Part shown: in pieces, positions 43,883 through 52,852 of the stretch | How positions within the stretch are numbered: the stretch's first letter is position 1 | Layout of the letters: every line of letters starts with the position of its first letter | From: Streptomyces sp. GKU 895 | Lineage (GTDB): Bacteria; Actinomycetota; Actinomycetes; Streptomycetales; Streptomycetaceae | Assembly: GCA_002027195.1 (NCBI GenBank) | Contig: MWJO01000042.1 | Span: 1-59,053 of the forward strand | Direction: 5' to 3' | Length of the DNA: 59,053 bases | Position numbers and translations under genes: made by a program | Notes under the pieces: generated by a model | Told to the model about the DNA's origin: nothing | Databases searched by the model: none | What the model saw: the letters and a program-made list of their open reading frames with translations, nothing else

Positions 43883-44296
43883 TCACTGGGCGAGCAACTG
43901 GTCGAGCGCGTCGTCGATCCCCAGCTGCTCGCCCTCAGTCCCCGGGGGCACCACCCGCAGCGTCCGCTCCAGCCAGGCGGACACCTGGGCGGCGGGCGCC
44001 TCCAGGAGGGCGTCTCCGTCGGGTGAACTCAGCGCCATCAGGACGACGCTGCGGCCCTCCGACTTCGTCGGCCACACCCGCACGTCGCCGTGCCCGCACG
44101 GCCGGAACACCCCCTCCACGAGCAGGTCGCGGGAGAACGTCCAGTTCACCGGGTGGTCGGAGTTGATGTGGAAGGTGACGTGGACGGCGTACGGATCGTC
44201 GGTGCGGTAGCTCAGCCGGGCGGGCACCGGGATGCTGCGCTCCGGCGACAGGATGAGTTTGAGCTCCAGCTCGCGTTCCACCACGGTGTAGTGCAT
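43883..44296 (-). CDS. ssgG: SsgA-like sporulation protein, SsgG by synteny
   Basis: A 137-aa SALP-family protein, unique to sporulating actinomycetes. Family features are LELKLILSPERSIPVPARLSY, DPYAVHVTFHINSDHPVNWTFSRDLL and VRVWPT, with the acidic C-terminus seen in the family. SALPs steer septation and spore-wall synthesis; SsgG affects septum placement in S. coelicolor (recalled), and SCO2924 lies in this same neighbourhood. The start at 44296 removes 26 atypical upstream residues. It is convergent with the FAD oxidase. Confidence 0.9.
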   Translation of the reverse strand: MHYTVVERELELKLILSPERSIPVPARLSYRTDDPYAVHVTFHINSDHPVNWTFSRDLLVEGVFRPCGHGDVRVWPTKSEGRSVVLMALSSPDGDALLEAPAAQVSAWLERTLRVVPPGTEGEQLGIDDALDQLLAQ

Positions 44297-44521
44297 GTCG
44301 GTCGTTCCTCTCCGCTCGTGCGCGGCCCTGTGGTGGGCCCGCACGGGTGGAGAGCGGGGAGGGGGCGGAACCATTACGCGGGTTCGGAGAACTTTTTTCC
44401 GGAGGCTTCTGCCGGACGCTCGAACGTATGGGTCCGGTGGGACTGGCGGTGGGGGGTTGCTCCGGTCTGATAGATGTGGAGCCCCCCATATTCACCCCCG
44501 AGCAGATACGGGACGACGGAC

Positions 44522-46474
44522 ATGAGCGCCCCAACCCCGGCCCCCGGTGACGACAGGCCCCGCGAGGGCTATTACCCGGACCCGTCCATCCCCGGCTACG
44601 TCCGCTACTGGAACGGCGCCGCCTGGGTCCCGGGCACCAGCCGCCCGGCCCCGACGGACGGCACACCGCCGTCGCCGCCGGGTGCGGGCGCGGGCTCCGG
44701 CGGTACGGGGGGTGCGGTGCCGCCGGTCGAGGAGACGGGCCCGCATTTCTTCGACGAGGATCCGCGGCCGCAGGCCTCCCCGTCCGACGCGCAGCACGGC
44801 AACCGCCCCGAACCGGCGTCGGCCTGGGGCGCCGACCGGGGACACCAGTCCGGCTTCGGCGGCGACCAGGACCGCCGCGTCTCCTGGGGAGCGCCGGCCG
44901 GCGCCGACCCCCGCGTCCCGTCCGAGACATCCAGCACGGACGGCACGGCAACGATCCCACCCGCCCAGGACGCCTCTGACGTCCCGTCGGGCAACACGTT
45001 CGTGTTCCGCAGGCCTACGACGGGACAGCAGGGGGGTGCCGGGCAGGGTGCCGTGGCTTCGGGCGCCGGTGCGGGCGGCGCGGGTGCGTCCGGTGGACCG
45101 GCCTTCGGCGCCCCGTCCGCGGGCGGCCCGGCCGGGGCCGGCTCCGCCGCCGGCCGTCCCGCGGGCGCCGCAACTCCCGGTGTCCCCGGGCCCGCTGGCC
45201 CCGTGGGTGACGAGGGGACCATGACCTTCCGGGCGGTCCCCCCGCGCACGGCCCAGCAGGGCGGGGCGCAGGAAGGAGCACGGGCGGCGCACGCGGGCGG
45301 TGCGGCGGCGGCCGGCCGCCACACCGGCTCGGCGCGGCCCTCCGCCACCGGCGGCCCGCCTCGGTGGCCCCGCTCCGCAGGCCCGGCATCCGGCGTCCGG
45401 CGCCCGCGCACCGGCGGCCCCGCCTCCGGTGGTCCGCCTACAAGCCGGGCACTCGGCGTCCGGCGCCCCGCCACCGGCGGTCCCGCGTTCAACGCCCCGG
45501 CGCTCCATCGTCCGCCGCCACGGCGCCCGCCTCCGCTTCCGGTGGTCCGCCACCGGCCCGGGCACTCGGCGTCCGCCGCCCGCGCCCGGCACCTCCGCTT
45601 CGGCGCCCCGCTCCGGCGGCCCGCGTTCACCACCCTGGGCCTGGAGCGCCGCCCCGCCGCCCCGCCGGTGCCGGAAGGGCTGCCGAGCGGGCCGGCGGCG
45701 CAGGCGCAGGCGTCTCCCGCCCAGGCGGCCGCCCCGCTCCGCCACCGCCTCCCTCCGCCGCTCCGACCGCCCTCTCCGGCCCCGCAACCCAACCGTCGCC
45801 GGGCCGCCGCCCTCCGTCCGCAGCAACCCACCCCCGCCTCCGCCCCCATGAGCAGCGGTTCCGGTGGTGGGCAGCCCTCCTGGGCGCAGCAGGTGCACCG
45901 GCTGGCCGGGGCGTCGGGGGAGGACCAGCCCGTCCTGCCCTGGAAGCCGCCCGTCGACGACATCTTCCAGGCGGCCGCCCGGCGTCAGGCCTCCGCCCGT
46001 CCGGCCGGCCTCGGCAAGCGGCTGGCGGCGCGGCTGCTGGACACGGTCGTGGTGCTCGGCGTCACCGCCGTGGCGGCCGTACCGCTGGGCACCAAGGCCC
46101 TCGACCACGTCGACGAGAAGATCGACGCGGCGAAGCTCAGCGGCGAGACCGTCACCGTCTGGCTGCTGGACGGCACGACGTCGACGTACCTCGGCGTCAT
46201 CCTCGCCGTCCTCCTCCTCTTCGGCGTCCTCTACGAGGCGCTGCCCACCGCCAAGTGGGGCCGCACCCTCGGCAAGAAGCTGCTCGGCCTGGAGGTCCGG
46301 GACATCGAGGGCGGCGAACCCCCGTCCTTCGGCGCGGCCCTGCGCCGCTGGCTGGTCTACAGCGTCCCCGGCCTGCTCGCGATCGGTGTCGTGGGCGTCG
46401 TATGGGGCCTGTTCGACAAGCCGTGGCGCCAGTGCTGGCACGACAAGGCCGCACATACGTTCGTAGCGGGATAG
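44522..46474 (+). CDS. DUF2510-RDD membrane protein with long low-complexity linker
   Basis: About 650 aa as read. The N-terminus has a DUF2510 motif (GYYPDPSIPGYVRYWNGAAW). A very long Gly/Pro/Ala-rich linker follows, then an RDD domain (about 505-650) with two to three membrane segments (LAARLLDTVVVLGVTAVAAV; LGVILAVLLLFGVLYEALP) and GRTLGKKLLGLEV. The linker between about 45300 and 45850 switches frame repeatedly (natural-looking SASGGPPPARALG and RSNPPPPPPP segments lie in other frames), so several indels are likely and the true linker sequence is uncertain. It is paired with a second RDD gene 89 bp downstream. Role unknown. Confidence 0.8.
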   Translation: MSAPTPAPGDDRPREGYYPDPSIPGYVRYWNGAAWVPGTSRPAPTDGTPPSPPGAGAGSGGTGGAVPPVEETGPHFFDEDPRPQASPSDAQHGNRPEPASAWGADRGHQSGFGGDQDRRVSWGAPAGADPRVPSETSSTDGTATIPPAQDASDVPSGNTFVFRRPTTGQQGGAGQGAVASGAGAGGAGASGGPAFGAPSAGGPAGAGSAAGRPAGAATPGVPGPAGPVGDEGTMTFRAVPPRTAQQGGAQEGARAAHAGGAAAAGRHTGSARPSATGGPPRWPRSAGPASGVRRPRTGGPASGGPPTSRALGVRRPATGGPAFNAPALHRPPPRRPPPLPVVRHRPGHSASAARARHLRFGAPLRRPAFTTLGLERRPAAPPVPEGLPSGPAAQAQASPAQAAAPLRHRLPPPLRPPSPAPQPNRRRAAALRPQQPTPASAPMSSGSGGGQPSWAQQVHRLAGASGEDQPVLPWKPPVDDIFQAAARRQASARPAGLGKRLAARLLDTVVVLGVTAVAAVPLGTKALDHVDEKIDAAKLSGETVTVWLLDGTTSTYLGVILAVLLLFGVLYEALPTAKWGRTLGKKLLGLEVRDIEGGEPPSFGAALRRWLVYSVPGLLAIGVVGVVWGLFDKPWRQCWHDKAAHTFVAG

Positions 46475-46563
46475 CCGGATACGGCGGGAGAGGCTGCGGA
46501 TTCCGTACTCCGGACGGCCGCTCGCCGGATGCGGAGCCCGGGGGTTCGCGGTCGACTCGGGCC

Positions 46564-47199
46564 ATGAGCAGCGAACCGCCCCCCGGCTCCGGTCAGCAGC
46601 CGCCGGAAGACGACCCGTTCAGGAAGCAGCCCCCGCCGTCGGGCGACTCCGGTTCGCCGTACGGCAGTCAGCCCCCGCCCTACGGAGGTGATCCGTACGG
46701 CGGAGGCAGCCCCTACGGCGGTGGCGGCTACCCCACCGACCCCCTCGCCGGCATGCCCCCGCTCGCCGACAGCGGCCGGCGCACGCTCGCGCGGATCATC
46801 GACATGATCCTGGTCGGGATCGTCGTCGCCCTGCTCACCTGGGGTTTCGGGGTCAACGAGTACGACGTGGACGCCGACAAGGTGGAGTACGGCAAGTCCC
46901 TCGCGCAGTCGCTGGTCGCCGCCCTGCTCTACATCGGCTACGACACCTTCATGATCACCAAGTCGGGCCAGACGCTCGGCAAGAAGTGGCTGAAGATGCG
47001 GGTGGCGAACCTGGAGAACGGCTCCACGCCCTCCGTGCAGACCGCTCTGATCCGCTCCCTGGTGCTGTGGATCCCGTTCGCGTTCTGCTGTGCCTGCGTC
47101 TGGACCGCGATCGCGGGCGGCTGGAGCTTCTTCGACAAGCCCTACAAGCAGGGGCTGCACGACAAGGCGGCGAAGACGGTGGTGGTCAGCACAGGCTGA
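46564..47199 (+). CDS. RDD-family membrane protein
   Basis: A 211-aa RDD protein. A Pro/Gly/Tyr-rich N-terminus of about 65 residues (PPPYGGDPYGGGSPYGG) is followed by an RDD domain with three hydrophobic segments (RIIDMILVGIVVALLTWGF; SLVAALLYIGYDTFMI; WIPFAFCCACVWTAIAGGW) and the GQTLGKKWLKMRVA loop. It ends like its neighbour (FDKPYKQGLHDKAAKTVV), so the two genes are a tandem paralogous pair. Function unknown; some RDD proteins act in ion transport. Confidence 0.88.
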   Translation: MSSEPPPGSGQQPPEDDPFRKQPPPSGDSGSPYGSQPPPYGGDPYGGGSPYGGGGYPTDPLAGMPPLADSGRRTLARIIDMILVGIVVALLTWGFGVNEYDVDADKVEYGKSLAQSLVAALLYIGYDTFMITKSGQTLGKKWLKMRVANLENGSTPSVQTALIRSLVLWIPFAFCCACVWTAIAGGWSFFDKPYKQGLHDKAAKTVVVSTG

Positions 47200-47228
47200 C
47201 CACCACCGTCACCGCCGTACGTACGGGT

Positions 47229-47507
47229 TCAGGCAGCCTTCCGGGAGCTCGTGGCCACCGCGGCCACGGGCTCCTCGGCCGTCGCCGGGGCCGCCGCGGC
47301 GACCTCGGCGGGCTTCTGCACCGTGACCACGCGCGACCTGGGGATCGGCACCGTCATGGCGACGAGGAGCCCGAGCGCGAGCGCCGAGACGGCGATGACC
47401 GCGATCCCGAGCCCCGAACTCGTCTGTGACAGCAGCAGCATGGCGAGCGTCGAGAAGATCACGGTGAACGAACCGTAGGCGAGCTGTGCGGCAGTCGGAC
47501 GAGGCAT
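47229..47507 (-). CDS. Small two-span membrane protein
   Basis: A 92-aa protein with two hydrophobic segments (about 9-28 and 33-53) and an Ala/Glu-rich soluble tail. It is a conserved streptomycete hypothetical as far as I can judge. The start MPRPTAAQLAYG lies at 47507. It is convergent with the RDD gene, 29 bp apart. Confidence 0.75.
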   Translation of the reverse strand: MPRPTAAQLAYGSFTVIFSTLAMLLLSQTSSGLGIAVIAVSALALGLLVAMTVPIPRSRVVTVQKPAEVAAAAPATAEEPVAAVATSSRKAA

Positions 47508-47911
47508 GGCAATCGTGTCCTCGGAAGTGGGGGTCCACGGGGGTGTCGGCCTGGCTTTCCGCCGAATTTCGAACGTTCCGCCAAGCGACTCTATTCGCGT
47601 GCATGCCCGAGCGGAACGAACAGTAAGCGTGACCTAACCAACAGTACCGGTGCACGGGGGGCGCACGGAGTCATACCGTCCACCAAGTGGACAGAGCCGA
47701 GCGCCGGTCGACCGGGGCGCGAGGTGTTCGTTAAAGCGGACGCCAACTCCGCATAGCGCACTTGTCTTGTCCAGGTCAAGATCTGTCTTTTCTTCTGAAC
47801 CTCTAGTCAAATGTCGTCACTTGACTACACGCGTTGATCACGCGCGCGCGGACCCTCCATGATCAGGACCCCTCCTGCCCCCGCGCGCCCGAACGCGGGG
47901 GAGGACCTCAA
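47508..47911. other. Intergenic region before the M6 protease
   Basis: 404 bp without a credible gene and locally AT-richer than the rest, so it probably holds the divergent promoters for the small membrane protein and the protease. It contains the inverted repeat at 47804-47827 and the strong ribosome site GGGGGAGG (47897-47904). Confidence 0.5.
47804..47827. promoter_or_regulatory. Inverted repeat upstream of the M6 protease
   Basis: TAGTCAA and TTGACTA form a perfect 7-bp inverted repeat with a 10-bp spacer, about 85 bp before the protease GTG. It could bind a dimeric regulator one helical turn apart, or include a -35 element (TTGACT). Confidence 0.4.
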
Positions 47912-50254
47912 GTGACCAGTAGATCCTGGACGTTCAGAGCGGCGGCGACCACCGTCGCACTGGCCGCCGCGACCGCGACGTTCTCCACGTTCGCCGTCGC
48001 CCAGGCCAGTACCGCCGCCCCTCAGTCGGCCACCGCGAACCGGACCGACCCTCAGCCGGCGAAGACCACGCAGGAACACGACTTCGACGGCCCGCTCTCC
48101 AAGACCCAGGAGGCGCAGCGCGAAGAGGCGCTCAAGCAGGTCATATCCGGCAACGCCAAGGTGCAGCAGCGCCACGGCTCACAGGTCGTCGAGCTCAAGA
48201 GCCGCAAGGGCGACAGGAAGTACGTCGAACTCGGCCGCGAGCGCACCGACAAGATCTTCACGATCCTCGTCGAGTTCGGCGACCGGACCGACCCCCGCTA
48301 CGGCGGCACGGCCGGCCCCGCCCACAACGAGATAGCCCAGCCGGACCGCGCCCAGGACAACTCCACGGCGTGGCAGGCGGACTACAACACCGCCCACTAC
48401 GAGGACCTCTACTTCGGCGACGGCACCGCGTCGATGAAGACCTACTACGAGAAGCAGTCCTCGGGCCGCTACTCGGTCGAGGGCGAGGTCACCGACTGGG
48501 TCAAGGTCCCCTACAACGAGGCCCGTTACGGCTCCAACTCCTGTGACACCTGCGCCTGGAACGCGGTGCAGGACGGCGTCACGGCCTGGGTCGCCCAGCA
48601 GAAGGCAGCGGGGCGCACCGCCGCGCAGATCAAGGCGGACCTCGCCGAGTTCGACCAGTGGGACCGCTACGACTTCGACGGCGACGGTGACTTCAACGAG
48701 CCCGACGGCTACATCGACCACTTCCAGATCGTGCACGCCGGCGAGGACGAGTCTGCGGGCGGCGGCGCGCAGGGCGAGGACGCCATCTGGGCGCACCGCT
48801 GGTACGCCTTCGGCACCGACGCCGGCAACTCCGGCCCGGCGGGCAACCTGCTCGGCGGCACCCAGGTCGGCGACACCGGCATCTGGGTCGGCGACTACAC
48901 CATCCAGCCGGAGAACGGCGGCCTCGGCGTCTTCGCCCACGAGTTCGGCCACGACCTCGGTCTGCCGGACCACTACGACACCAGCGGCGGCGGTGACAAC
49001 TCCACCGGCTTCTGGACCCTGATGTCCTCCGGTTCCTGGCTCGGCACCGGCAAGGACGCCATCGGTGACCTGCCCGGTGACATGACCGCCTGGGACAAGC
49101 TCCAACTGGGCTGGCTGAACTACGACGTGGCGAAGGCCGCGACCAAGTCCAAGCACCGGCTGGGCGTCGCCGAGTACAACACGAAGAACAAGCAGGGTCT
49201 GGTCGTCGAACTGCCCAAGAAGGCGGTCACCACCGAGATCGTGACCCCGGCCCAGGGCGCCACCCAGTGGTGGAGCGGCAGCGGCAACAGCCTCAACAAC
49301 ACGCTGTCCCGTTCCGTGGACCTCACCGGCAAGTCGGCGGCGACGCTGACCCTGGACGGCTGGTGGGACACCGAGGCCGGCTACGACTACGTCTACACCG
49401 AGGTCTCCACCGACGGCGGCACCAAGTGGACCCCGGTCGACGGCACCGCGGACGGCACGGCCCTCCCGCGTGACGCCAGCGACCAGCCCGCGCTGAACGG
49501 TTCCTCGGAGACGTACAAGAAGCTGTCGTTCCCGCTGGACGCCTACGCCGGCCAGAAGATCGACGTGCGCTTCCGCTACTCCTCGGACGGCGGTGTGGCC
49601 GGCAAGGGCTTCACGGCCGACCGGATCTCCGTGACCGCCGACGGCGCCGCCCTGTTCAGCGACGACGCCGAGACCGCGGACGCGGCCTGGACGGCGAAGG
49701 GCTTCTCCCGCGTGGGCGGGTCCTTCACCAAGGACTACGCGCAGTACTACATCGCCGAGAACCGCCAGTACGTGTCGTACGACAAGACGTTGAAGGTCGG
49801 CCCGTACAACTTCGGCTTCTCCACGACCCGTCCGAGCTGGGTCGAGCACTACGCCTACCAGAACGGCCTGTTGATCTGGAAGTGGGACACCTCCCAGGCG
49901 GACAACAACACCAGCGCCCACCCGGGCACCGGTCTCGTCCTGCCGATCGACTCCCACGCGAAGGCCCTGAAGTGGTCCGACGGCACGGCGATGTCCAGCC
50001 GCCTGCAGTCCTACGACTCGCCGTTCAGCCTGTACCGCACGGACGGCATGACGCTGCACAAGGCGGACGTCGCGACCAGGATCCCGTCGTCGAAGGGGGT
50101 GCCGGTCTTCAACGACCACACCAGCACCTACTACGACGCGGCGACCCCCTTCGCGGGCGTCAAGGTCACTGACACCAACACCAAGATCAAGATCGTCAAG
50201 GAGGCCAAGAACGGCTCCACGATCTCCCTCGAGGTCGGCCCCGCGGTGAAGTAG
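47912..50254 (+). CDS. Secreted M6-family metalloprotease (immune inhibitor A-like)
   Basis: A 780-aa precursor with a Sec signal peptide (about 1-33, ending AQAS) and a propeptide. The M6 catalytic domain has zinc motif H343-E344-x2-H347 in HEFGHDLGLPDH plus WTLMSSGSW. Immune inhibitor A C-terminal domains with MAM-like repeats follow. An Asp-rich calcium-binding-like stretch DFDGDGDFNEPDGYIDHF precedes the active site. It degrades extracellular proteins, probably during development or nutrient scavenging. GGGGGAGG at 47897-47904 fixes the GTG start. A strong terminator follows. Confidence 0.95.
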   Translation: MTSRSWTFRAAATTVALAAATATFSTFAVAQASTAAPQSATANRTDPQPAKTTQEHDFDGPLSKTQEAQREEALKQVISGNAKVQQRHGSQVVELKSRKGDRKYVELGRERTDKIFTILVEFGDRTDPRYGGTAGPAHNEIAQPDRAQDNSTAWQADYNTAHYEDLYFGDGTASMKTYYEKQSSGRYSVEGEVTDWVKVPYNEARYGSNSCDTCAWNAVQDGVTAWVAQQKAAGRTAAQIKADLAEFDQWDRYDFDGDGDFNEPDGYIDHFQIVHAGEDESAGGGAQGEDAIWAHRWYAFGTDAGNSGPAGNLLGGTQVGDTGIWVGDYTIQPENGGLGVFAHEFGHDLGLPDHYDTSGGGDNSTGFWTLMSSGSWLGTGKDAIGDLPGDMTAWDKLQLGWLNYDVAKAATKSKHRLGVAEYNTKNKQGLVVELPKKAVTTEIVTPAQGATQWWSGSGNSLNNTLSRSVDLTGKSAATLTLDGWWDTEAGYDYVYTEVSTDGGTKWTPVDGTADGTALPRDASDQPALNGSSETYKKLSFPLDAYAGQKIDVRFRYSSDGGVAGKGFTADRISVTADGAALFSDDAETADAAWTAKGFSRVGGSFTKDYAQYYIAENRQYVSYDKTLKVGPYNFGFSTTRPSWVEHYAYQNGLLIWKWDTSQADNNTSAHPGTGLVLPIDSHAKALKWSDGTAMSSRLQSYDSPFSLYRTDGMTLHKADVATRIPSSKGVPVFNDHTSTYYDAATPFAGVKVTDTNTKIKIVKEAKNGSTISLEVGPAVK

Positions 50255-50280
50255 TCCTTATTTCCGCAGGTCAGAAGGCT

Positions 50281-50314
50281 ATCGGCGGCGACCCCCTGGC
50301 GGGTCGCCGCCGAT
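50281..50314 (+). terminator. M6 protease terminator
   Basis: A perfect 13-bp stem, ATCGGCGGCGACC pairing with GGTCGCCGCCGAT around an 8-nt loop, 26 bp after the protease stop and followed by a short T-rich stretch. Confidence 0.85.
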
Positions 50315-50376
50315 CGTGTTTAGGTGCCACCTGATGACTTTCTTATTGACACCGGTGCACACGGGGGTGTGACTGC

Positions 50377-50724
50377 ATGGCCGCAGGAGGTTTCTGCAAG
50401 CTGCCGACCGGCAGCGTGGTGGTGGCGCTGAACCTGCCCAGACCCGCCGCCGACGGCACGGACTGCGTCCGTGTCCTCGTCCACGCCCGCAACCGGGCGC
50501 GCGCCCTGACCAGGCTGCGCAACCTCGGGCTGCGCGCCGTCTACCTGCGCGGCAACGCGGCCCCGCCGACGCCGGACGAGATCACCGCCGTACTCCATCA
50601 CCCGGACGGCCTGATATGGCGGACGGCCCCTGACAACGCTGTCGTGGCGCCGGGCCCGGAGCTCGCCCAGGAGCTGTGGCACCCGATCAGGGCCCTGCTG
50701 CGGAGTCCCGCGGCACCCGCCTGA
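50377..50724 (+). CDS. Hypothetical protein, 115 aa
   Basis: A 115-aa protein without a recognised family. A beta-alpha pattern is visible (GSVVVALNLPRP; CVRVLVHARNRARALTRLRNLGLRAVYLRG), which could be a small ferredoxin-like or ACT-like fold. The end is WHPIRALLRSP. It starts at ATG 50377 and is convergent with pncA, 8 bp apart. It appears to be conserved in Streptomyces. Confidence 0.7.
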   Translation: MAAGGFCKLPTGSVVVALNLPRPAADGTDCVRVLVHARNRARALTRLRNLGLRAVYLRGNAAPPTPDEITAVLHHPDGLIWRTAPDNAVVAPGPELAQELWHPIRALLRSPAAPA

Positions 50725-50732
50725 GCCAGGCT

Positions 50733-51323
50733 CTAGGCCACGACGGGCTTCCCGCTGAGTTCCACGCCGGCCGCGCGCATCTCCTCCAGCGCCCGGTCCG
50801 TGGTCTCCGCCGCGACGCCCGCCGTCAGGTCGAGCAGCACCTGGGTACGGAAACCCTCCCGCGCCGCGTCCAGGGCGGTGGCCCGCACGCAGTGGTCGGT
50901 GGCGATGCCGACCACGTCGACCTCGGTGACCTCCCGGGCGCGCAGCCAGTCGGCCAGCGGGACGCCGTTCTCGTCGGCGCCCTCGAAGCCGCTGTAGGCG
51001 GCCGCGTAGGCGCCCTTGTCGAAGACGGCGTCGATGGCGCCGGAGGCGACGGCGGGGGCGAAGTTCGGGTGGAAGCCCACGCCCTCGGTGCCCGCGACGC
51101 AGTGTGCGGGCCAGGAGTGGACGAAGTCGGGGTTGTCGGCGAAGTGGCCGCCGGGCGCTATGTGGTGGTCGCGGGTGGCCACGACGTGCTGGTAGCCGGA
51201 GCCCGCCGCCTGTCCGATCAGCTCGGTGACGGCGGCGGCCACATCGGCACCCCCGGCCACGGCGAGGCTGCCCCCCTCGCAGAAGTCGTTCTGTACGTCG
51301 ACGACGATCAAGGCGCGGCGCAT
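50733..51323 (-). CDS. pncA: Nicotinamidase
   Basis: A 196-aa isochorismatase-fold amidase converting nicotinamide to nicotinate in NAD salvage. The catalytic triad is Asp9 (VVDVQNDF), Lys103 (DKGAYAAAYSGF) and Cys145 (TDHCVRATA). The metal-site region is around THDHH-type DHHIAPGGHF, then HSWPAHCVAGTEG. It lies downstream of pncB on the same strand with a 121-bp gap, so the two successive salvage steps are encoded together. PncA also activates pyrazinamide in mycobacteria. Confidence 0.95.
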   Translation of the reverse strand: MRRALIVVDVQNDFCEGGSLAVAGGADVAAAVTELIGQAAGSGYQHVVATRDHHIAPGGHFADNPDFVHSWPAHCVAGTEGVGFHPNFAPAVASGAIDAVFDKGAYAAAYSGFEGADENGVPLADWLRAREVTEVDVVGIATDHCVRATALDAAREGFRTQVLLDLTAGVAAETTDRALEEMRAAGVELSGKPVVA

Positions 51324-51340
51324 GGTGGGTGTCCTTCGAT

Positions 51341-51374
51341 GGGGTCCCCCCAGCTCTTCCGAGCCTGGGGGAGG
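51341..51374 (-). terminator. Hairpin between pncB and pncA
   Basis: A hairpin pairs TCCCCCCAGCTC with GAGCCTGGGGGAGGA around TTCC, with one unpaired C. This C/G-rich hairpin type recurs between genes throughout Streptomyces genomes. It may attenuate or end transcription between pncB and pncA. Confidence 0.5.
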
Positions 51375-51444
51375 ATGAACTTACGAGCCTAGAGACTTCG
51401 GCGGTCCGGCGATACGGCTTGGGGCACTGCGGGCGGGCGCACCG

Positions 51445-52794
51445 TTACTGGCTACCCGAGCGCCCGTGCACGTACTCCGTCGGAAGGACGGGTTCCCCGC
51501 GCGACAGCTGCGTCGCCGACAGCGGCAGCCCGTCCCGCGCGGCCGTGTGCCGGTCCCGTACGGCGTCCAGCGGCTCCCGCGCCACCACGTCCCCGCCCTT
51601 GACCAGTTCCACCAGCAGCTGCCGGTCGGCGAGCTCGGCCGGGACGGCCCCGGTGCCGACGACCTCGGCCGCCGCGATCCCGTCCTCGTCGAGCCGCCGC
51701 GCGGCCCACTTGCGCCCGCCGATCGACGTCTTCCCGCCGGACGACTTCTTCGCGACCGGCACCAGCGGCGCCTTCGGGTCGGCGGACTCGGCCCGCGCGA
51801 CCAGCTTGTAGACCATCGAGCAGGTCGGGTGCCCGGAGCCGGTCACCAGCTGGGTGCCGACACCGTACGCGTCCACGGGCGCCGCCGCGAGCGAGGCGAT
51901 GGCGTACTCGTCGAGGTCCGAGGTCACGATGATCTTCGTGTCCCGGGCGCCCAGCTCGTCCAGCTGCTGGCGCACCCGGTGCGCGACGAGCAGCAGGTCA
52001 CCGGAGTCGATCCGGACGGCGCCCAGCTCGGGCCCGGCCACCTCCACCGCCGTACGCACCGCGCTCGCCACGTCGTACGTGTCCACCAGCAGGGTGGTGT
52101 TCCGGCCCAGCGAGTTCACCTGGGCCTGGAAGGCGTCCCGCTCGCTGTCGTGGAGCAGGGTGAAGGCGTGCGCGGAGGTGCCGACGGTGGGGATGTTGTA
52201 GCGGAAGCCGGCCGCGAGGTCGGAGGTGGAGGCGAAGCCGCCGACGTAGGCGGCGCGGGAGGCGGCGACGGCGGAGAGCTCGTGGGTGCGGCGGGCGCCC
52301 ATCTCGATCAGCGGGCGGTCCCCGGCGGCGGAGGACATGCGCGAGGCGGCCGCCGCGATCGCGGAGTCGTGGTTGAGGATCGAGAGGATGACGGTCTCCA
52401 GCAGCACGCACTCGGCGAAGGACCCCTCCACCCGCATGACGGGCGAGCCCGGGAAGTAGACCTCGCCCTCGGGGTAGCCCCAGATGTCGCCCGAGAAGCG
52501 GTAGGAGGCCAGCCATTCCAGGGTCGGCTCGTCGACGATGCCGCGCTCCCGCAGGAAGCCGAGGACGCCCGCGTCGAAGCGGAAGTTCTCCACGGCGTCC
52601 AGGACCCGCCCGGTGCCGGCCACGACCCCGTAGCGCCGCCCGTCCGGCAGCCGCCGGGTGAAGACCTCGAAGACGCTCCGCCGCTCGGCGGTACCGGCCT
52701 TCAGCGCGGCCTGCAGCATGGTGAGCTCGTACTGATCCGTGAAGAGCGCCGTCGAGGGAACGTCCACCGGCAGCCCAAGGTCCGCTGTGTTCAT
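51445..52794 (-). CDS. pncB: Nicotinate phosphoribosyltransferase
   Basis: A 449-aa enzyme that makes nicotinate mononucleotide from nicotinate and PRPP (Preiss-Handler pathway). Motifs are ALFTDQYELTMLQAALKAG, GARRTHELSAVAASRAAYVGG, VRIDSGDLLLVAHRVRQQL and the phosphate-binding GVGTQLVTGSGHPTCSMVYKL. Full length. With pncA downstream it forms a nicotinamide salvage unit. It is divergent from clpS, with 58 bp between the starts. Confidence 0.95.
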   Translation of the reverse strand: MNTADLGLPVDVPSTALFTDQYELTMLQAALKAGTAERRSVFEVFTRRLPDGRRYGVVAGTGRVLDAVENFRFDAGVLGFLRERGIVDEPTLEWLASYRFSGDIWGYPEGEVYFPGSPVMRVEGSFAECVLLETVILSILNHDSAIAAAASRMSSAAGDRPLIEMGARRTHELSAVAASRAAYVGGFASTSDLAAGFRYNIPTVGTSAHAFTLLHDSERDAFQAQVNSLGRNTTLLVDTYDVASAVRTAVEVAGPELGAVRIDSGDLLLVAHRVRQQLDELGARDTKIIVTSDLDEYAIASLAAAPVDAYGVGTQLVTGSGHPTCSMVYKLVARAESADPKAPLVPVAKKSSGGKTSIGGRKWAARRLDEDGIAAAEVVGTGAVPAELADRQLLVELVKGGDVVAREPLDAVRDRHTAARDGLPLSATQLSRGEPVLPTEYVHGRSGSQ

Positions 52795-52852
52795 GGCAAG
52801 GGATGCTACACCCCTTTACGTCAGTGTGACGATTTATGGAGACCGTGGCAGC

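Noticed and set aside
44347..44550. Small open frame ending near the RDD start
   Set aside because: Overlaps the leader of the RDD gene; composition not protein-like and no ribosome site.
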